A DNA stretch of 64,000 nucleotides, taken from positions 243,834 to 307,833 of the forward strand of contig NZ_JAHRVA010000002.1 in the NCBI RefSeq assembly GCF_019100495.1. Direction: 5' to 3'. Within the stretch, counting starts at the first letter, position 1. The number at the start of each line of letters is the position of its first letter. Origin of the DNA: Falsochrobactrum tianjinense (GTDB taxonomy: Bacteria > Pseudomonadota > Alphaproteobacteria > Rhizobiales > Rhizobiaceae). Under the pieces are notes generated by a model that was given only the letters and a program-made list of their open reading frames with translations, did no database searches and was not told the origin of the DNA. This document shows positions 28,945 to 38,196 of the stretch, piece by piece. The translations under genes were made by a program, and so were the position numbers.

Positions 28945-30114
28945 TTAGATATTATCGAGCAGATTACGCTTTTGCAGATTCTGGATCAGCGCGCGGATGC
29001 CAAAGGTCCATTCTGGACATTTATCAGTGCGCTCCACCCAGTTGATAAGACTTCCGAGTTTCGGGGTCGAGATTTCCACCCGATCGCCGATTTCATGAGT
29101 AAAGCCCTGTCCTGCGCCACGGCGATCCTTGACCGGGGCGAACATGGTTCCGAGGAAGAGAACGGCACCATCGGGATATTGATGATTGCGGTTCATCATC
29201 TGGCCTGCCAGATCTTCCGGGTCGCGGCTGATTGCTTCCATCGGACTTTCACCGGTCATCTCGAAACCGTCTTCACCCTGAACCTTCAGCGAAAGCTTGA
29301 GCTTGCGCAAAACATCCATGGTGAAATCGCCATCGAACAGGCGGATGAACGGCCCAACTGCGCAGGAGGCATTATTGTCCTTTGCCTTGCCGAGCAGCAA
29401 TGCAGAACGGCCTTCGACGTCACGCAAATTGACGTCATTGCCAAGCGTCGCGCCGACGATACGGCCGTCCGAGGCCACGGCCAGAACGACTTCCGGTTCC
29501 GGATTGTTCCACTCGGAAATCGGCAGAATACCTACCGTTGCTCCACAACCGACAGCCGACATGGGCTGCGATTTCGTGAAAATTTCGGCATCAGGCCCGA
29601 TACCGACTTCCAGATATTGCGACCAGAGGTCCATTTCCTGCAACAGGGTCTTGACCTGAGCAGCCTTCTCGGAACCTGCCACGACGCCGCGCAGATTATC
29701 ACCGATGACGGGAGCCAGACGCTCGCGAATTTCACGAGCGCGGGTGGGGTCGCCCTTGGCCTGTTCCTCGATGACGCGTTCCAGCATACTGTCGGCGAAC
29801 GTTACACCTGCCGCCTTGATCGCCTGAAGATCGACGGGGGCGAGCAATTCGCCTTTCTCGCCGGACAGGAAATCATCCAGCTTGCCCAGATCGTTGAAAC
29901 GGCTCGTGTCTTTCAGTTCGCCCACGAGGGTTTTACGCTCCAGCAGGCCGGAGGCAGTCGCCGACAGGCTGGAAAGGTCATGCACACGGCCATTCGACAC
30001 AAGGACGGGGCAGGGGCCATTCTCGGCTTTGGACCAGACGCGCCCGATCAGCAGCGCCGAAGAACTGTCTTCAGGCAGGATCAGGGTCGAGCTCAAAACA
30101 GGCTTGTCTTGCAC
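28945..30114 (-). CDS. Fumarylacetoacetate hydrolase family protein, AraD1-type sugar-acid dehydratase
   Basis: Cytoplasmic enzyme of 389 residues with the FAH fold in its C-terminal half: YLEVGIGPDAEIFTKSQPMSAVG, PISEWNNPEPEVVLAV, GATLGNDVNLRDVEGR (metal ligand region) and RNHQYPDGAVLFLGTMFAP. This pattern is that of AraD1-like 2-keto-3-deoxy-sugar-acid dehydratases (arabinonate or xylonate routes), not fumarylacetoacetase. The start is GTG at 30114, with GGGAG seven bases before it; the open frame extends upstream without an RBS. Divergent from a GntR regulator and a gluconokinase gene, which supports sugar-acid catabolism. Confidence 0.85.
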   Translation of the reverse strand: MQDKPVLSSTLILPEDSSSALLIGRVWSKAENGPCPVLVSNGRVHDLSSLSATASGLLERKTLVGELKDTSRFNDLGKLDDFLSGEKGELLAPVDLQAIKAAGVTFADSMLERVIEEQAKGDPTRAREIRERLAPVIGDNLRGVVAGSEKAAQVKTLLQEMDLWSQYLEVGIGPDAEIFTKSQPMSAVGCGATVGILPISEWNNPEPEVVLAVASDGRIVGATLGNDVNLRDVEGRSALLLGKAKDNNASCAVGPFIRLFDGDFTMDVLRKLKLSLKVQGEDGFEMTGESPMEAISRDPEDLAGQMMNRNHQYPDGAVLFLGTMFAPVKDRRGAGQGFTHEIGDRVEISTPKLGSLINWVERTDKCPEWTFGIRALIQNLQKRNLLDNI

Positions 30115-30252
30115 GGATATATCTCCCGGTTTGGTTATTAAAGCGAAGGGGTTTCTCGATGTGAAGGACTCATGGCTTCTCCCACCTTTTTGGCCCGATA
30201 ACGGTTCACACATTCGGGCCGATGCATAAGCCTTCCAAAAACCATTTGTAAG

Positions 30253-30265
30253 GTTGTCTGATAAC
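30253..30265. promoter_or_regulatory. Operator candidate for the GntR regulator
   Basis: GTTGTC-T-GATAAC is a 13-base palindrome with one mismatch, in the gap between the divergent FAH and GntR genes. FadR-subfamily regulators often bind short palindromes of TTGTC-x-GACAA shape. The site is seen; binding is inferred. Confidence 0.5.
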
Positions 30266-30385
30266 TATATATTCAGCGCTTGGAAACCGTTTTCTGTGTG
30301 AAGCGGCAATATTGGGTCGAAAAAGGCGGACTGGGGAATAAACCCATCCACGAGACACGGAGTGAGTCACGTGAGAAAGGCTGGC

Positions 30386-31093
30386 ATGTTTGTCGAAATC
30401 AAGCGCAATAAGCAACTTCCAGCCCGTATCGCGACACAGATCCTGCATGAGATAAACGAAGGTAACTGGCAGCCGGGCCATAAATTGCCCACCGAGCATA
30501 GTCTGGCGCAGAGTTTCGGCGTCAGCCGTTCGGTGATCCGCGAGGCTATCGCGCAATTGCGCAATGAAGGACTGATCGAAACCCGACAGGGTGTCGGTGC
30601 CTTCGTGACTGAGCCGGACCGGCGGCAAGCCATCCGCATAGAACCGGAAACGCTGGCTGACCTTGACCATTTCCGCAGCCTGTTCCAGTTACGCATGGCG
30701 CTTGAAATCGAAGCGGCAGGGCTTGCAGCCGTGCATTACGAGGCGGAAGACCTGCACAAGCTGGACGAGACGCTTGCGCAGATGAGTGGAGCGCAGAAAT
30801 GGACCGATGAGGGCATTGTGGCTGATCTTGCCTTTCATCGCGCTATCGCAGCCGCAACCCACAACGAATATTTCTCGCTGGTGCTCGGTTTCATCACCGA
30901 GCGTATCAATCAAGCGATCAGGGCAGCGCGTGCGCGTGCAGTTCTGGAAGAGATCGTTGATATTACCATTGCCGAGCACGAACGTATTCGCGATGCGATC
31001 GCCATGCGCGATCCGCTACAGGCGCGTGCCCTGATGCGCCACCATATTGTGGAAGCCGCAGGCCGGGTCAATCTCACGCTGGAAACATTCTGA
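30386..31093 (+). CDS. GntR family transcriptional regulator (FadR/FCD subfamily)
   Basis: DNA-binding regulator of 235 residues. The winged helix (~1-75) shows LPARIATQILHEINEGNWQPGHKLPTEHSLAQSFGVSRSVIREAIAQLRNEGLIETRQGVGAFV. The all-helical FCD effector domain (~95-230) has LRMALEIEAAGLAA, DLAFHRAIAAATHNEYF and EHERIRDAIAMRDPLQARALMRHHI, with the metal-binding Asp and His residues typical of FCD. ATG 30386 has AAAGG five bases before it; GTG 30371 and 30362 are alternatives. It probably senses a sugar acid and controls the divergent dehydratase gene and the downstream gluconokinase. Confidence 0.9.
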   Translation: MFVEIKRNKQLPARIATQILHEINEGNWQPGHKLPTEHSLAQSFGVSRSVIREAIAQLRNEGLIETRQGVGAFVTEPDRRQAIRIEPETLADLDHFRSLFQLRMALEIEAAGLAAVHYEAEDLHKLDETLAQMSGAQKWTDEGIVADLAFHRAIAAATHNEYFSLVLGFITERINQAIRAARARAVLEEIVDITIAEHERIRDAIAMRDPLQARALMRHHIVEAAGRVNLTLETF

Positions 31094-31181
31094 CTACAGC
31101 GCCGTGTGGTTTTTCTGTCTTGTTAATAGCCGGAATTTGCCTATTGATGCCGCGACAAAGCGAGAGCGTGTGAGGATATCG

Positions 31182-31682
31182 ATGTTGCGTATGATAGTGA
31201 TGGGCGTTTCCGGTTCCGGAAAATCAACCGTGGGCGAGAAGTTGGCCGAAGCCCTTGAACTGCCTTTTCTGGAAGGCGATTCACTGCACCCCAAAGCAAA
31301 TGTCGACAAGATGTCCTCGGGCATTCCCTTGCAGGACGAAGACCGCTGGCCATGGCTGGATAAGATCGGCGAGCGTTTGACATCGGCAGAAAACGGCATC
31401 ATCATTTCCTGCTCTGCGCTCAAAAAAAGCTATCGCGATCATCTGCGCGCGGCTTCCAGAGAAGCGCTTATATTCATCTTCCTTGATGGTAGCTTTGAGG
31501 TGCTGCACGAGCATATGGGACACCGCACCGGCCATTTCATGCCGGTTTCGATGCTGGAAAGCCAGCTTGCGACTTTGGAAAGCCCGGTCGGCGAGCCGCT
31601 CGTTTTCCGGGCTGATGTGGCCGACCCGATCATGGCCATTGTTTCTCAAAGCCTTGAGTGGATTCGTTCCATCCGAAAATAA
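31182..31682 (+). CDS. gntK: Gluconokinase
   Basis: Phosphorylates gluconate to 6-phosphogluconate in the cytoplasm. At 166 residues it has the usual length. P-loop GVSGSGKSTVGEKLAEAL lies at the N-terminus, followed by FLEGDSLHPKANVDKMSSGIPLQDEDRWPWL, SCSALKKSYRDHLR and FLDGSFEVLHEHMGHRTGHFMPVSMLESQ, all diagnostic of GntK/IdnK. GAGG lies six bases upstream of ATG 31182. It follows the GntR gene by 88 bases, so it is probably in the same unit. Confidence 0.94.
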   Translation: MLRMIVMGVSGSGKSTVGEKLAEALELPFLEGDSLHPKANVDKMSSGIPLQDEDRWPWLDKIGERLTSAENGIIISCSALKKSYRDHLRAASREALIFIFLDGSFEVLHEHMGHRTGHFMPVSMLESQLATLESPVGEPLVFRADVADPIMAIVSQSLEWIRSIRK

Positions 31683-31690
31683 ATTCGGCC

Positions 31691-33463
31691 CTACTGTAGC
31701 GGCCAGAAATACATCAGCGTAGGAACAGCAACCAGGGCGATAAGAATTGAAAGCGGCAGGCCCAGACGCGGATAATCACTGAATTTGTATCCGCCCGGCC
31801 CCATAACCAATGTATTGCACTGATGGCCTATGGGGGTGAGAAAATCGCAGCCTGCACCAATCGCGACCGCCATCAGGAAAGCCTCCGGCTTGAAACTAAG
31901 TCCGGATGCGAAGCTGGTCGCAATCGGGGCCATAACCAGCACGGTGGCGGCGTTATTGAGAAATGGCGTAACGATCATTGCGGTCACGAGAATAAGCGCC
32001 AAAGCCCCTGCAGACGGCAATTGATGGCCAATACTGGCCAGTCCTTCCGCAATCAGATCCGTGCCGCCTGTGGTCCGCAAGGCATCAGAGACAGGAATGA
32101 GAGCGGCGAGCATGACCAGAATCGGGCCATCGATTTCGTCATAGACCTCGTTGAGAGGAATGACCTTGAATACGAGCATGGCCACGGCTGCGGCAAAGAA
32201 TGCGATTGCCACTGGAACAATGCTGGAAGCGGTCGCAGCAACAGCAGCAATCAGGATTGCCAACGGAATTAACCCGCGTCTTACGCTGCCAAGCATCAGC
32301 TTGCGGCGAGCAAGTGGCAGCAGCTCGAATTCGGGAAGGTAGTTCGAAAGCTTGGCTTGCCGTCCCTGCAACACGATCACATCACCAAACCGCAAGACCA
32401 CTTCGCTAGGCCGTTCGGTAATGCGCTCTCCGGGGCGGCTTACGGCCAGAAGATTGACATCATAACGGGCATAAAGCTCAAGCTTTTGCGCCGTCAGGCC
32501 GACGAGTCGCGAGTTTTTTCCGATCACGGCCTCCACGACTTCTATATCTGTCGAGCCGCTCGTATCCGAAGGATTACGATTCTCATTCAGCGTCAGCTTT
32601 CCTGAGCTAACGACAAGATCAAGCGCTTTGGGGTCGCCTTCAAGCAGCACCACGTCGCCCTCCGAAAGCACTGTATCGGGAAGGGGCGTCATGCGCTGTT
32701 TCTTGCGGATGATCGCCGTCACCATCGCTTCACCCTCGGCGGGCTTGATAAGATCGGTGACACGCTTTCCGATGAGCGACGAACCTTTGGGGACACGGGC
32801 TTCAGAAGCATAGTTCTTGATCTTGATCGCATCGTTCAGCGATACGTTTCCCCGGCTGCGCTGCGGCACGAGCCAGTAAAACAGAACCAGATAAATCAGA
32901 CCAACAACAGATAAGACAGCAGCCACTGGCGTGAAATCGAACATGGTGAAAGGTTCTCCCACCATTTCGCCGCGAATACGTGAAACAACTATATTGGGCG
33001 AGGTCCCCACTTGGGTCATCAACCCGCCTAACAGCGCGCCGAAGGCCATCGGCATCAGGAAAGTTGACGGCGAAACATTGGAACGGCGCGCAAACTGGAA
33101 GGCGACCGGTATCATGATCGCCAATGCGCCGACATTTTTCACGAAGGCAGAGAGAACGGTGACGATTGCGACAAGCACTGCAAGCTGTAACCGGACACTG
33201 TTGATTTCCGGCAGAAAGCGCTGCACCGCTTCCTGCATCAGGCCCGAGCGGGCGACACCTGCGCTGACGACGAGCGCGCTCCCCACAATAATGACGATAT
33301 CGTCGCTGAAGCCCGTGAAAGCCTGATCGAAAGGTACGACGCCCACCGCAACGGCGAGAAGGAGCGCGCAAAGTGCGACCACGTCATAGCGAAACCTGCC
33401 CCAGATAAACGCCCCCATCATGAGAATGATTACCGCAAAGGACAATATCTGCTGATGGGTCAT
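31691..33463 (-). CDS. SLC13/DASS family permease with two RCK-C domains
   Basis: Inner-membrane anion transporter of 590 residues. Hydrophobic N-terminal half (ILSFAVIILMMGAFIWGRFRYDVVALCALLLAVAVGVVP; SALVVSAGVARSGLMQEAV; GALLGGLMTQVGTSPNIVVS). Two soluble TrkA-C (RCK-C) domains follow at ~205-290 and ~295-375 (VTAIIRKKQRMTPLPDTVLSEGDVVLLEG; LLAVSRPGERITERPSEVVLRFGDVIVLQG). The membrane part then resumes, ending with AIGAGCDFLTPIGHQCNTLVMGPGGY. This layout is found in sulfate or dicarboxylate transporters of the citMHS/SLC13 group. The substrate is not evident. It is convergent with gluconokinase, 8 bases apart. Confidence 0.88.
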   Translation of the reverse strand: MTHQQILSFAVIILMMGAFIWGRFRYDVVALCALLLAVAVGVVPFDQAFTGFSDDIVIIVGSALVVSAGVARSGLMQEAVQRFLPEINSVRLQLAVLVAIVTVLSAFVKNVGALAIMIPVAFQFARRSNVSPSTFLMPMAFGALLGGLMTQVGTSPNIVVSRIRGEMVGEPFTMFDFTPVAAVLSVVGLIYLVLFYWLVPQRSRGNVSLNDAIKIKNYASEARVPKGSSLIGKRVTDLIKPAEGEAMVTAIIRKKQRMTPLPDTVLSEGDVVLLEGDPKALDLVVSSGKLTLNENRNPSDTSGSTDIEVVEAVIGKNSRLVGLTAQKLELYARYDVNLLAVSRPGERITERPSEVVLRFGDVIVLQGRQAKLSNYLPEFELLPLARRKLMLGSVRRGLIPLAILIAAVAATASSIVPVAIAFFAAAVAMLVFKVIPLNEVYDEIDGPILVMLAALIPVSDALRTTGGTDLIAEGLASIGHQLPSAGALALILVTAMIVTPFLNNAATVLVMAPIATSFASGLSFKPEAFLMAVAIGAGCDFLTPIGHQCNTLVMGPGGYKFSDYPRLGLPLSILIALVAVPTLMYFWPLQ

Positions 33464-33594
33464 GAAACGCGGGTTCCCCAGAAGAGAAATTATGGAGAGA
33501 ATTATTCCACGTTTGTGTAGCGCATAAACTTTAAAACGGAAAACGTTTATTCAAGCGCATATCCATATGCCGCACAGGGCAGAAGGGGAAGGGC

Positions 33595-33622
33595 GCTTTG
33601 CGTCCGCTGCAAGACGCAAAGC
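33595..33622 (-). terminator. Hairpin at the end of the ugp operon
   Basis: Perfect 10-bp stem (33595-33604 with 33613-33622), eight-base loop, ten bases after the ugpC stop. No U-tract on the minus strand. It marks the transcript end or protects it. Confidence 0.5.
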
Positions 33623-33631
33623 TTTCTGAAA

Positions 33632-34687
33632 TCAATCGATAGCGCGCCGTCCGTTCGCATCGAAAATATGAATATTGCGCGCCGATGCACCGATTCTAAC
33701 CACCTCATCGACAGTGTGACCGGAACGGCCCGCAATACGAAAGATCAATGGTTTGCCATCAGGCAATGCGCTGTGAATATAGCTCTCCGCCCCGATAAGC
33801 TCGATAGCGTCGATCCGGGCCTTCGCATTAAAGCCGTCTGCGGCAGGATCGCCTTCTTCAAGAATGTGAATATCTTCCGGGCGTATGCCAAGGGTAAATT
33901 TATCCGTAGGCAGCGTGACCGCTTCCCCTGGCTGCCAAGTTATAGATTCGCTGCGTTCAAACAAGTTCATCGAAGGCGAGCCGATGAAAGTTGCGACGAA
34001 AGTCGTGGCCGGTTTTTCATAGAGCTCTATCGGCGTTCCGACCTGTTCGATATTGCCTGCATTGAGCACTACCAGTCGGTCCGCCATGGTCATGGCTTCC
34101 ATCTGGTCGTGGGTTACATAAACGCTCGTCGTGTCCAGCGATCGTTGCAGGCGTTTGATTTCGACACGCATCTGCACTCGCAATTTAGCGTCGAGATTGG
34201 AAAGGGGCTCGTCGAAAAGGAAAACCGCAGGTTCGCGCACGATGGCGCGCCCCATCGCAACGCGCTGCCGCTGTCCGCCGGACAATTGCCGAGGCTTGCG
34301 TTCCAGAAACTGCTCTATTTCAAGCGCAGTTGCTGCCTTTGTAATGCGGCGCTCGATTTCGTCTTTCGGTGTTCTGCGGTTTTTCAGCCCATAGGCGAGA
34401 TTGTCGCGAACGGACATATGCGGATAAAGTGCGTAATTCTGGAAAACCATGGCGATGTCGCGCTGAGCCGGTTCCACATCGTTTACGATGCGCTCGCCAA
34501 TGGCGATCGTACCCCCGCTGATACCTTCAAGCCCCGCGATCATGCGTAGAAGCGTGGACTTGCCGCAACCGGAAGGGCCGACAAGGACGACGAATTCACC
34601 GTCCTGAATTTCCAGAGAAACGCCTTTAATGACGTCAACATTGCCGCCATAGCTCTTGCGGACATTATCAAGAACGATCTTGCTCAT
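33632..34687 (-). CDS. ugpC: sn-Glycerol-3-phosphate ABC transporter ATP-binding protein
   Basis: Cytoplasmic MalK-type ATPase of 351 residues. ABC domain (~1-235): [85 protein letters not shown]-terminal TOBE-type domain (~240-351) with GIRPEDIH. Order ugpB-A-E-C and close similarity of the binding protein to E. coli UgpB support glycerol-3-phosphate or glycerophosphodiester uptake. Its start overlaps the ugpE stop by one base. Confidence 0.93.
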   Translation of the reverse strand: MSKIVLDNVRKSYGGNVDVIKGVSLEIQDGEFVVLVGPSGCGKSTLLRMIAGLEGISGGTIAIGERIVNDVEPAQRDIAMVFQNYALYPHMSVRDNLAYGLKNRRTPKDEIERRITKAATALEIEQFLERKPRQLSGGQRQRVAMGRAIVREPAVFLFDEPLSNLDAKLRVQMRVEIKRLQRSLDTTSVYVTHDQMEAMTMADRLVVLNAGNIEQVGTPIELYEKPATTFVATFIGSPSMNLFERSESITWQPGEAVTLPTDKFTLGIRPEDIHILEEGDPAADGFNAKARIDAIELIGAESYIHSALPDGKPLIFRIAGRSGHTVDEVVRIGASARNIHIFDANGRRAID

Positions 34688-35535
34688 TATTTTTCCGTTT
34701 CAACGAGACCTTTGACGAACCAGCGCTGCATCAGCACAACTACCAGGATCGGCGGCAGGATGGCCAGAATGGCTGTTACCATGACGTAGTTCCATGGGGT
34801 GGATGCATCAGCGAAATCCACCATGCGGCGCAGGCCGATAATGATAGTGTTCATCTTCGCGTCATTGGTGACGAGCAGCGGCCACAGATATTGGGTCCAG
34901 CCATAGATGAAGAGAATGACAAAAAGTGCTGCGATATTCGTCTTCGACAGCGGCAGCAAAATATCGCGCATGAAGCGCAAGGGACCGGCATTGTCCATGC
35001 GCGCCGCCTCGACCAGTTCGCCGGGAATAGTGAGGAAAAACTGCCGGAATAAAAAGGTAGCTGTGGCGGAAGCGATAAGCGGCAGCGTCAATCCCGCATA
35101 GGTGTCGATCATTCCAAGATCGACGATAACCTTGTAGGTCGGCAATATGCGCACTTCCACCGGCAGCATAAGCGTCACGAAGATCATCCAGAAGAAGAAC
35201 ATGCGGAAGGGAAAGCGAAAGAAGACAATCGCAAATGCTGACATGAAGGAAATGATGATTTTGCCAACCGCAATCACCATGGCCACAACGAAGGAATTCC
35301 ATAACAGCCGCTCGAGGCTGACGCCGACAACGCGCTCGACGCCGCCGAAAATTGCCTCATTGTAATTCTCGAGCATGTGCCCGCCAGGCAGCAGCGAGAT
35401 TGGCGGGCGGAGAATATCGCCCGAAGTTATGGTCGAAGCGACATAGGTGTAATAAATCGGAAAGGCTACAATTATGACCCCGATAATGAGGACCAGATGG
35501 CTGATCAGATTTGAGACTGGACGTTTTTCGATCAT
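34687..35535 (-). CDS. ugpE: sn-Glycerol-3-phosphate ABC transporter permease
   Basis: Inner-membrane permease of 282 residues, MalG class. It has six membrane segments, and the EAA loop is [35 protein letters not shown]. The N-terminal segments ([26 protein letters not shown]) and the end ([10 protein letters not shown]) resemble E. coli UgpE. It is coupled to ugpC and lies ten bases after ugpA. Confidence 0.93.
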   Translation of the reverse strand: MIEKRPVSNLISHLVLIIGVIIVAFPIYYTYVASTITSGDILRPPISLLPGGHMLENYNEAIFGGVERVVGVSLERLLWNSFVVAMVIAVGKIIISFMSAFAIVFFRFPFRMFFFWMIFVTLMLPVEVRILPTYKVIVDLGMIDTYAGLTLPLIASATATFLFRQFFLTIPGELVEAARMDNAGPLRFMRDILLPLSKTNIAALFVILFIYGWTQYLWPLLVTNDAKMNTIIIGLRRMVDFADASTPWNYVMVTAILAILPPILVVVLMQRWFVKGLVETEK

Positions 35536-35545
35536 GCTCGCCTCA

Positions 35546-36427
35546 TTATGAATAGTGTACCCGCTTCTCGATGAAGCGGAACTGGAATGCGGTCAGGGCA
35601 ATCACGATAATCATCAGAATGACCGACTGGGCAGAAGACGAACCAAGGTTGAGGTTGACGAAACCATCATTATAAACCTTGTAGACCAGAGTTTCGGTCG
35701 CTCTGGCTGGACCGCCGCCAGTCACTGCATGGATGATGCCGAAAGTGTCGAAGAATGCGTAAACCGTATTGACCACCAGAAGAAAGAATGTCGTCGGCGC
35801 AAGCAGCGGAAACACGATGGTCCAGAAGCGCCGCGCACCGCGTGCGCCATCAATGGCCGCAGCTTCAATCAGAGATTTAGGAATTGCCTGTAAGCCCGCA
35901 ACAAAAAACAGAAAATTATAGGAAATCTGTTTCCATGCAGCTGCAACCACAACCAGTCCCATGGCCTGATTGCCATTGAGCAACGGATCCCAATCAAAAC
36001 CATTGCGGCGCAGGATATAAGCCAATGTACCCATCGCCGGATTGAACATGAACAGCCACAGCATACCCGCGACAGCGGGCGCGACGGCATAGGGCCAGAT
36101 CAGAAGCGTACGGTAGAAGGTCTTGCCGCGTATGACCCGGTCGGCAGATGTGGCGAGCAGCAACGCCGCGCCCATGGCAAGAAGCGCGGTCAAAAGATTG
36201 AAGACAATCGTTATCTTGATGGAATGCATATAGCTGGGGTCGGTCAGCACGGTCGTGAAGTTGGCAAACCCGATAAAGGTGGACTTCAGCCCGAAAGGAT
36301 CCTCCCGCATGAATGACTGATAGATGGCCTGACTTGCCGGCCAGAAAAAGAAAATCACCGTGAGGATGATCTGCGGAGCAAGCAGGAAATAGGGCAATAT
36401 CTTGTTTGGAAACGTGACTTTCTGCAC
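35546..36427 (-). CDS. ugpA: sn-Glycerol-3-phosphate ABC transporter permease
   Basis: Inner-membrane permease of 293 residues, MalF class, with [32 protein letters not shown] and [19 protein letters not shown] as in E. coli UgpA. The EAA loop is [34 protein letters not shown]. The start is GTG at 36427 with GAGGAAA six bases upstream; the frame continues eight codons further without RBS. A hairpin separates it from ugpB. Confidence 0.93.
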   Translation of the reverse strand: MQKVTFPNKILPYFLLAPQIILTVIFFFWPASQAIYQSFMREDPFGLKSTFIGFANFTTVLTDPSYMHSIKITIVFNLLTALLAMGAALLLATSADRVIRGKTFYRTLLIWPYAVAPAVAGMLWLFMFNPAMGTLAYILRRNGFDWDPLLNGNQAMGLVVVAAAWKQISYNFLFFVAGLQAIPKSLIEAAAIDGARGARRFWTIVFPLLAPTTFFLLVVNTVYAFFDTFGIIHAVTGGGPARATETLVYKVYNDGFVNLNLGSSSAQSVILMIIVIALTAFQFRFIEKRVHYS

Positions 36428-36452
36428 GGGCAGTTTCCTCGCGGACAGCAAA

Positions 36453-36480
36453 GCCGCCTGACTTTTCGGAGCCAGGCGGC
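36453..36480 (-). terminator. Intercistronic hairpin between ugpB and ugpA
   Basis: Perfect 8-bp GC-rich inverted repeat (GCCGCCTG at 36453-36460, CAGGCGGC at 36473-36480) with a 12-base loop, 18 bases after the ugpB stop. On the minus strand it is followed by TTTGCTG, so partial termination is possible. Confidence 0.5.
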
Positions 36481-36498
36481 GTACTTCAATTCATTCCG

Positions 36499-37800
36499 TT
36501 ACTGTGCGGCTGCGATCGCTTCGTTAGCGCGCTTGACGGCATTGTCCAGCGCGGTTTTCGCATCCTGCTTGCCTCCGAGCATAGCCTCGAATTCCTCATT
36601 GAGAATATCGCGCACCTGCGGCAGATTGACGAGGCGCACGCCCTTGGAATTTTCGGTCGGCTCCTTGCCCATCATCTGAAGGATCGGCGTTTCGCGGCCC
36701 GGATTCTTTTCATAGAAATCCGACTTCTTCGTTTCTTCATAGGCGGCCATCGTCACTGGAAGATAGCCTGATTTTTCATGCAGCTTGACCTGTATCTTGG
36801 TTTGCGACAGGAAATTAAAGAACTCAGCGATGCCCTTGTACTGTTCGTCACCCAAGCCCGCAAAGACCCAGAGGCTCGCGCCGCCCGGAATGGTATTCTG
36901 AGGGCCATGGCCCTCATAGTAGGGCAACTGGCCGATACCATAATTGATGCCGGATTTCACCACGTCACCGAGGCCGCCGGAAGATTCGGTCAGCATGGCG
37001 CATTCACCCGACGTGAAGAGCTGCTTGGCTTCGGACGTGCGTCCGCCATAACGGAAGATGTCGTCCTTGGCGAGATCAGCAATAGCCTGAAAATGTTCAA
37101 CATAAAGCGGCGAATTGATTTCAAGCTTTACGTCCGTGCCGCCAAGGCCATTTTCATTCGTGCCGTAAGGAACATTGTTCCAGGCGGCGAAGTTTTCGGT
37201 CTGAATCCAAGTAAGCCAGGTCGATGTGAAGCCGCATTTCGACGCGCCGCTGGCCTTGATTTTCTTCGCAGCTTCAAAAACCTCCGGCCAGGTTTTTGGC
37301 GGGGTATTTTCGTCAAGCCCGGCCTTCTTGAAAGTATCCTTATTGTAATAAAGGATCGGCGAAGAAGAATTGTAAGGGAAAGACAGCATTGTGCCGTCAG
37401 GCTTGGAATAATAAGCCACAATACCAGGGAGATATTGTGACTTGTCGAATTTATAGCCACCCTTCTCGAGAACTTCGGCGGCAGGAACAACCGCGCCTTC
37501 GGCAGCCATCATCACGCCGCTACCGGCATCGAATACCTGAATGATCGCCGGCGGCTGCTTTGAACGGAATGCGGCAATACCGGCATTGAGCGTTTCCGGG
37601 TAGCTGCCCTTATATACCGGTACGATCTTGTATTCGCTCTGGCTTTCATTGAACTCACTGGAGAGTTCGTTGATCATTTCGTTATTGGCGCCGGTCATGG
37701 CGTGCCACCATGCCAGTTCCGTCTGGGCGAAAGCCTGCGAACCGATGGTGAAGGCAAGTGCGCCCGCAAGCGCCGAAGTCGTAATCAGACGGGTAAGCAT
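36499..37800 (-). CDS. ugpB: sn-Glycerol-3-phosphate-binding periplasmic protein
   Basis: Periplasmic binding protein of 433 residues with a signal peptide ending SQAFAQTELAWWHAM. Matching E. coli UgpB: EYKIVPVYKGSYPETLNAGIAAFRSKQPPAIIQVFDAG, LYYNKDTFKKAGLDENTPPKTWPE, GGASLWVFAGL, KSGYLPVTMAAYE and FYEKNPGRETPILQMM. The start at 37800 has GAGGAGG upstream; an upstream in-frame start lacks one. First gene of ugpBAEC. No PhoB box was recognised upstream; a palindrome at 37881-37902 and a divergent LacI regulator suggest a different control. Confidence 0.94.
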   Translation of the reverse strand: MLTRLITTSALAGALAFTIGSQAFAQTELAWWHAMTGANNEMINELSSEFNESQSEYKIVPVYKGSYPETLNAGIAAFRSKQPPAIIQVFDAGSGVMMAAEGAVVPAAEVLEKGGYKFDKSQYLPGIVAYYSKPDGTMLSFPYNSSSPILYYNKDTFKKAGLDENTPPKTWPEVFEAAKKIKASGASKCGFTSTWLTWIQTENFAAWNNVPYGTNENGLGGTDVKLEINSPLYVEHFQAIADLAKDDIFRYGGRTSEAKQLFTSGECAMLTESSGGLGDVVKSGINYGIGQLPYYEGHGPQNTIPGGASLWVFAGLGDEQYKGIAEFFNFLSQTKIQVKLHEKSGYLPVTMAAYEETKKSDFYEKNPGRETPILQMMGKEPTENSKGVRLVNLPQVRDILNEEFEAMLGGKQDAKTALDNAVKRANEAIAAAQ

Positions 37801-38196
37801 GTTTCCTCCTCGGAGATGAGATTGCTTGAACATCAAGAACAGCTTGCGCTGCTCTCAGGTCCGGAACCTGCATTATCGTTATTGCACTTATATGAATGCA
37901 ATTTTTGACGAAGTATCAACCTTCTATTTCTTCAATGGCAGAATAAATACGAAAGCGGTAGCGGTCAAAGTGAAAAAAAGCGAAAAAGAATCGATAATAA
38001 TGAAGATAATCCGTGGATAGATTTGAATCACCGGCGGTAAGCTTGGTCAGGCAACAGGTTTTAAAGGAGATGGATTGACCCATCGACGTGTCTGCACTGT
38101 TATATATGCGCCCGAATCTGTCCCAACCGATTTCGGGGTATCTTCAGAAAGCCGGTTCTTGGTTGCCCGGTGAGAAGCAATATGACGGGCAGGAAT
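37801..38196. other. 396-base divergent regulatory gap with palindromic operator at 37881-37902
   Basis: Between ugpB and the LacI-type gene. It holds a 22-base imperfect palindrome with perfect outer arms ATTGCA (37881-37886) and TGCAAT (37897-37902), 18 of 22 positions symmetric, ~80 bases before the ugpB start. This is a plausible operator for the neighbouring LacI-type protein. The rest is A/T-rich promoter-like sequence; no convincing small gene is seen. Confidence 0.5.

Noticed and set aside
28972-30141. Plus-strand frame of 389 codons opposite the FAH-family gene
   Set aside because: Antisense shadow of a protein with clear FAH motifs, an RBS and a terminator.
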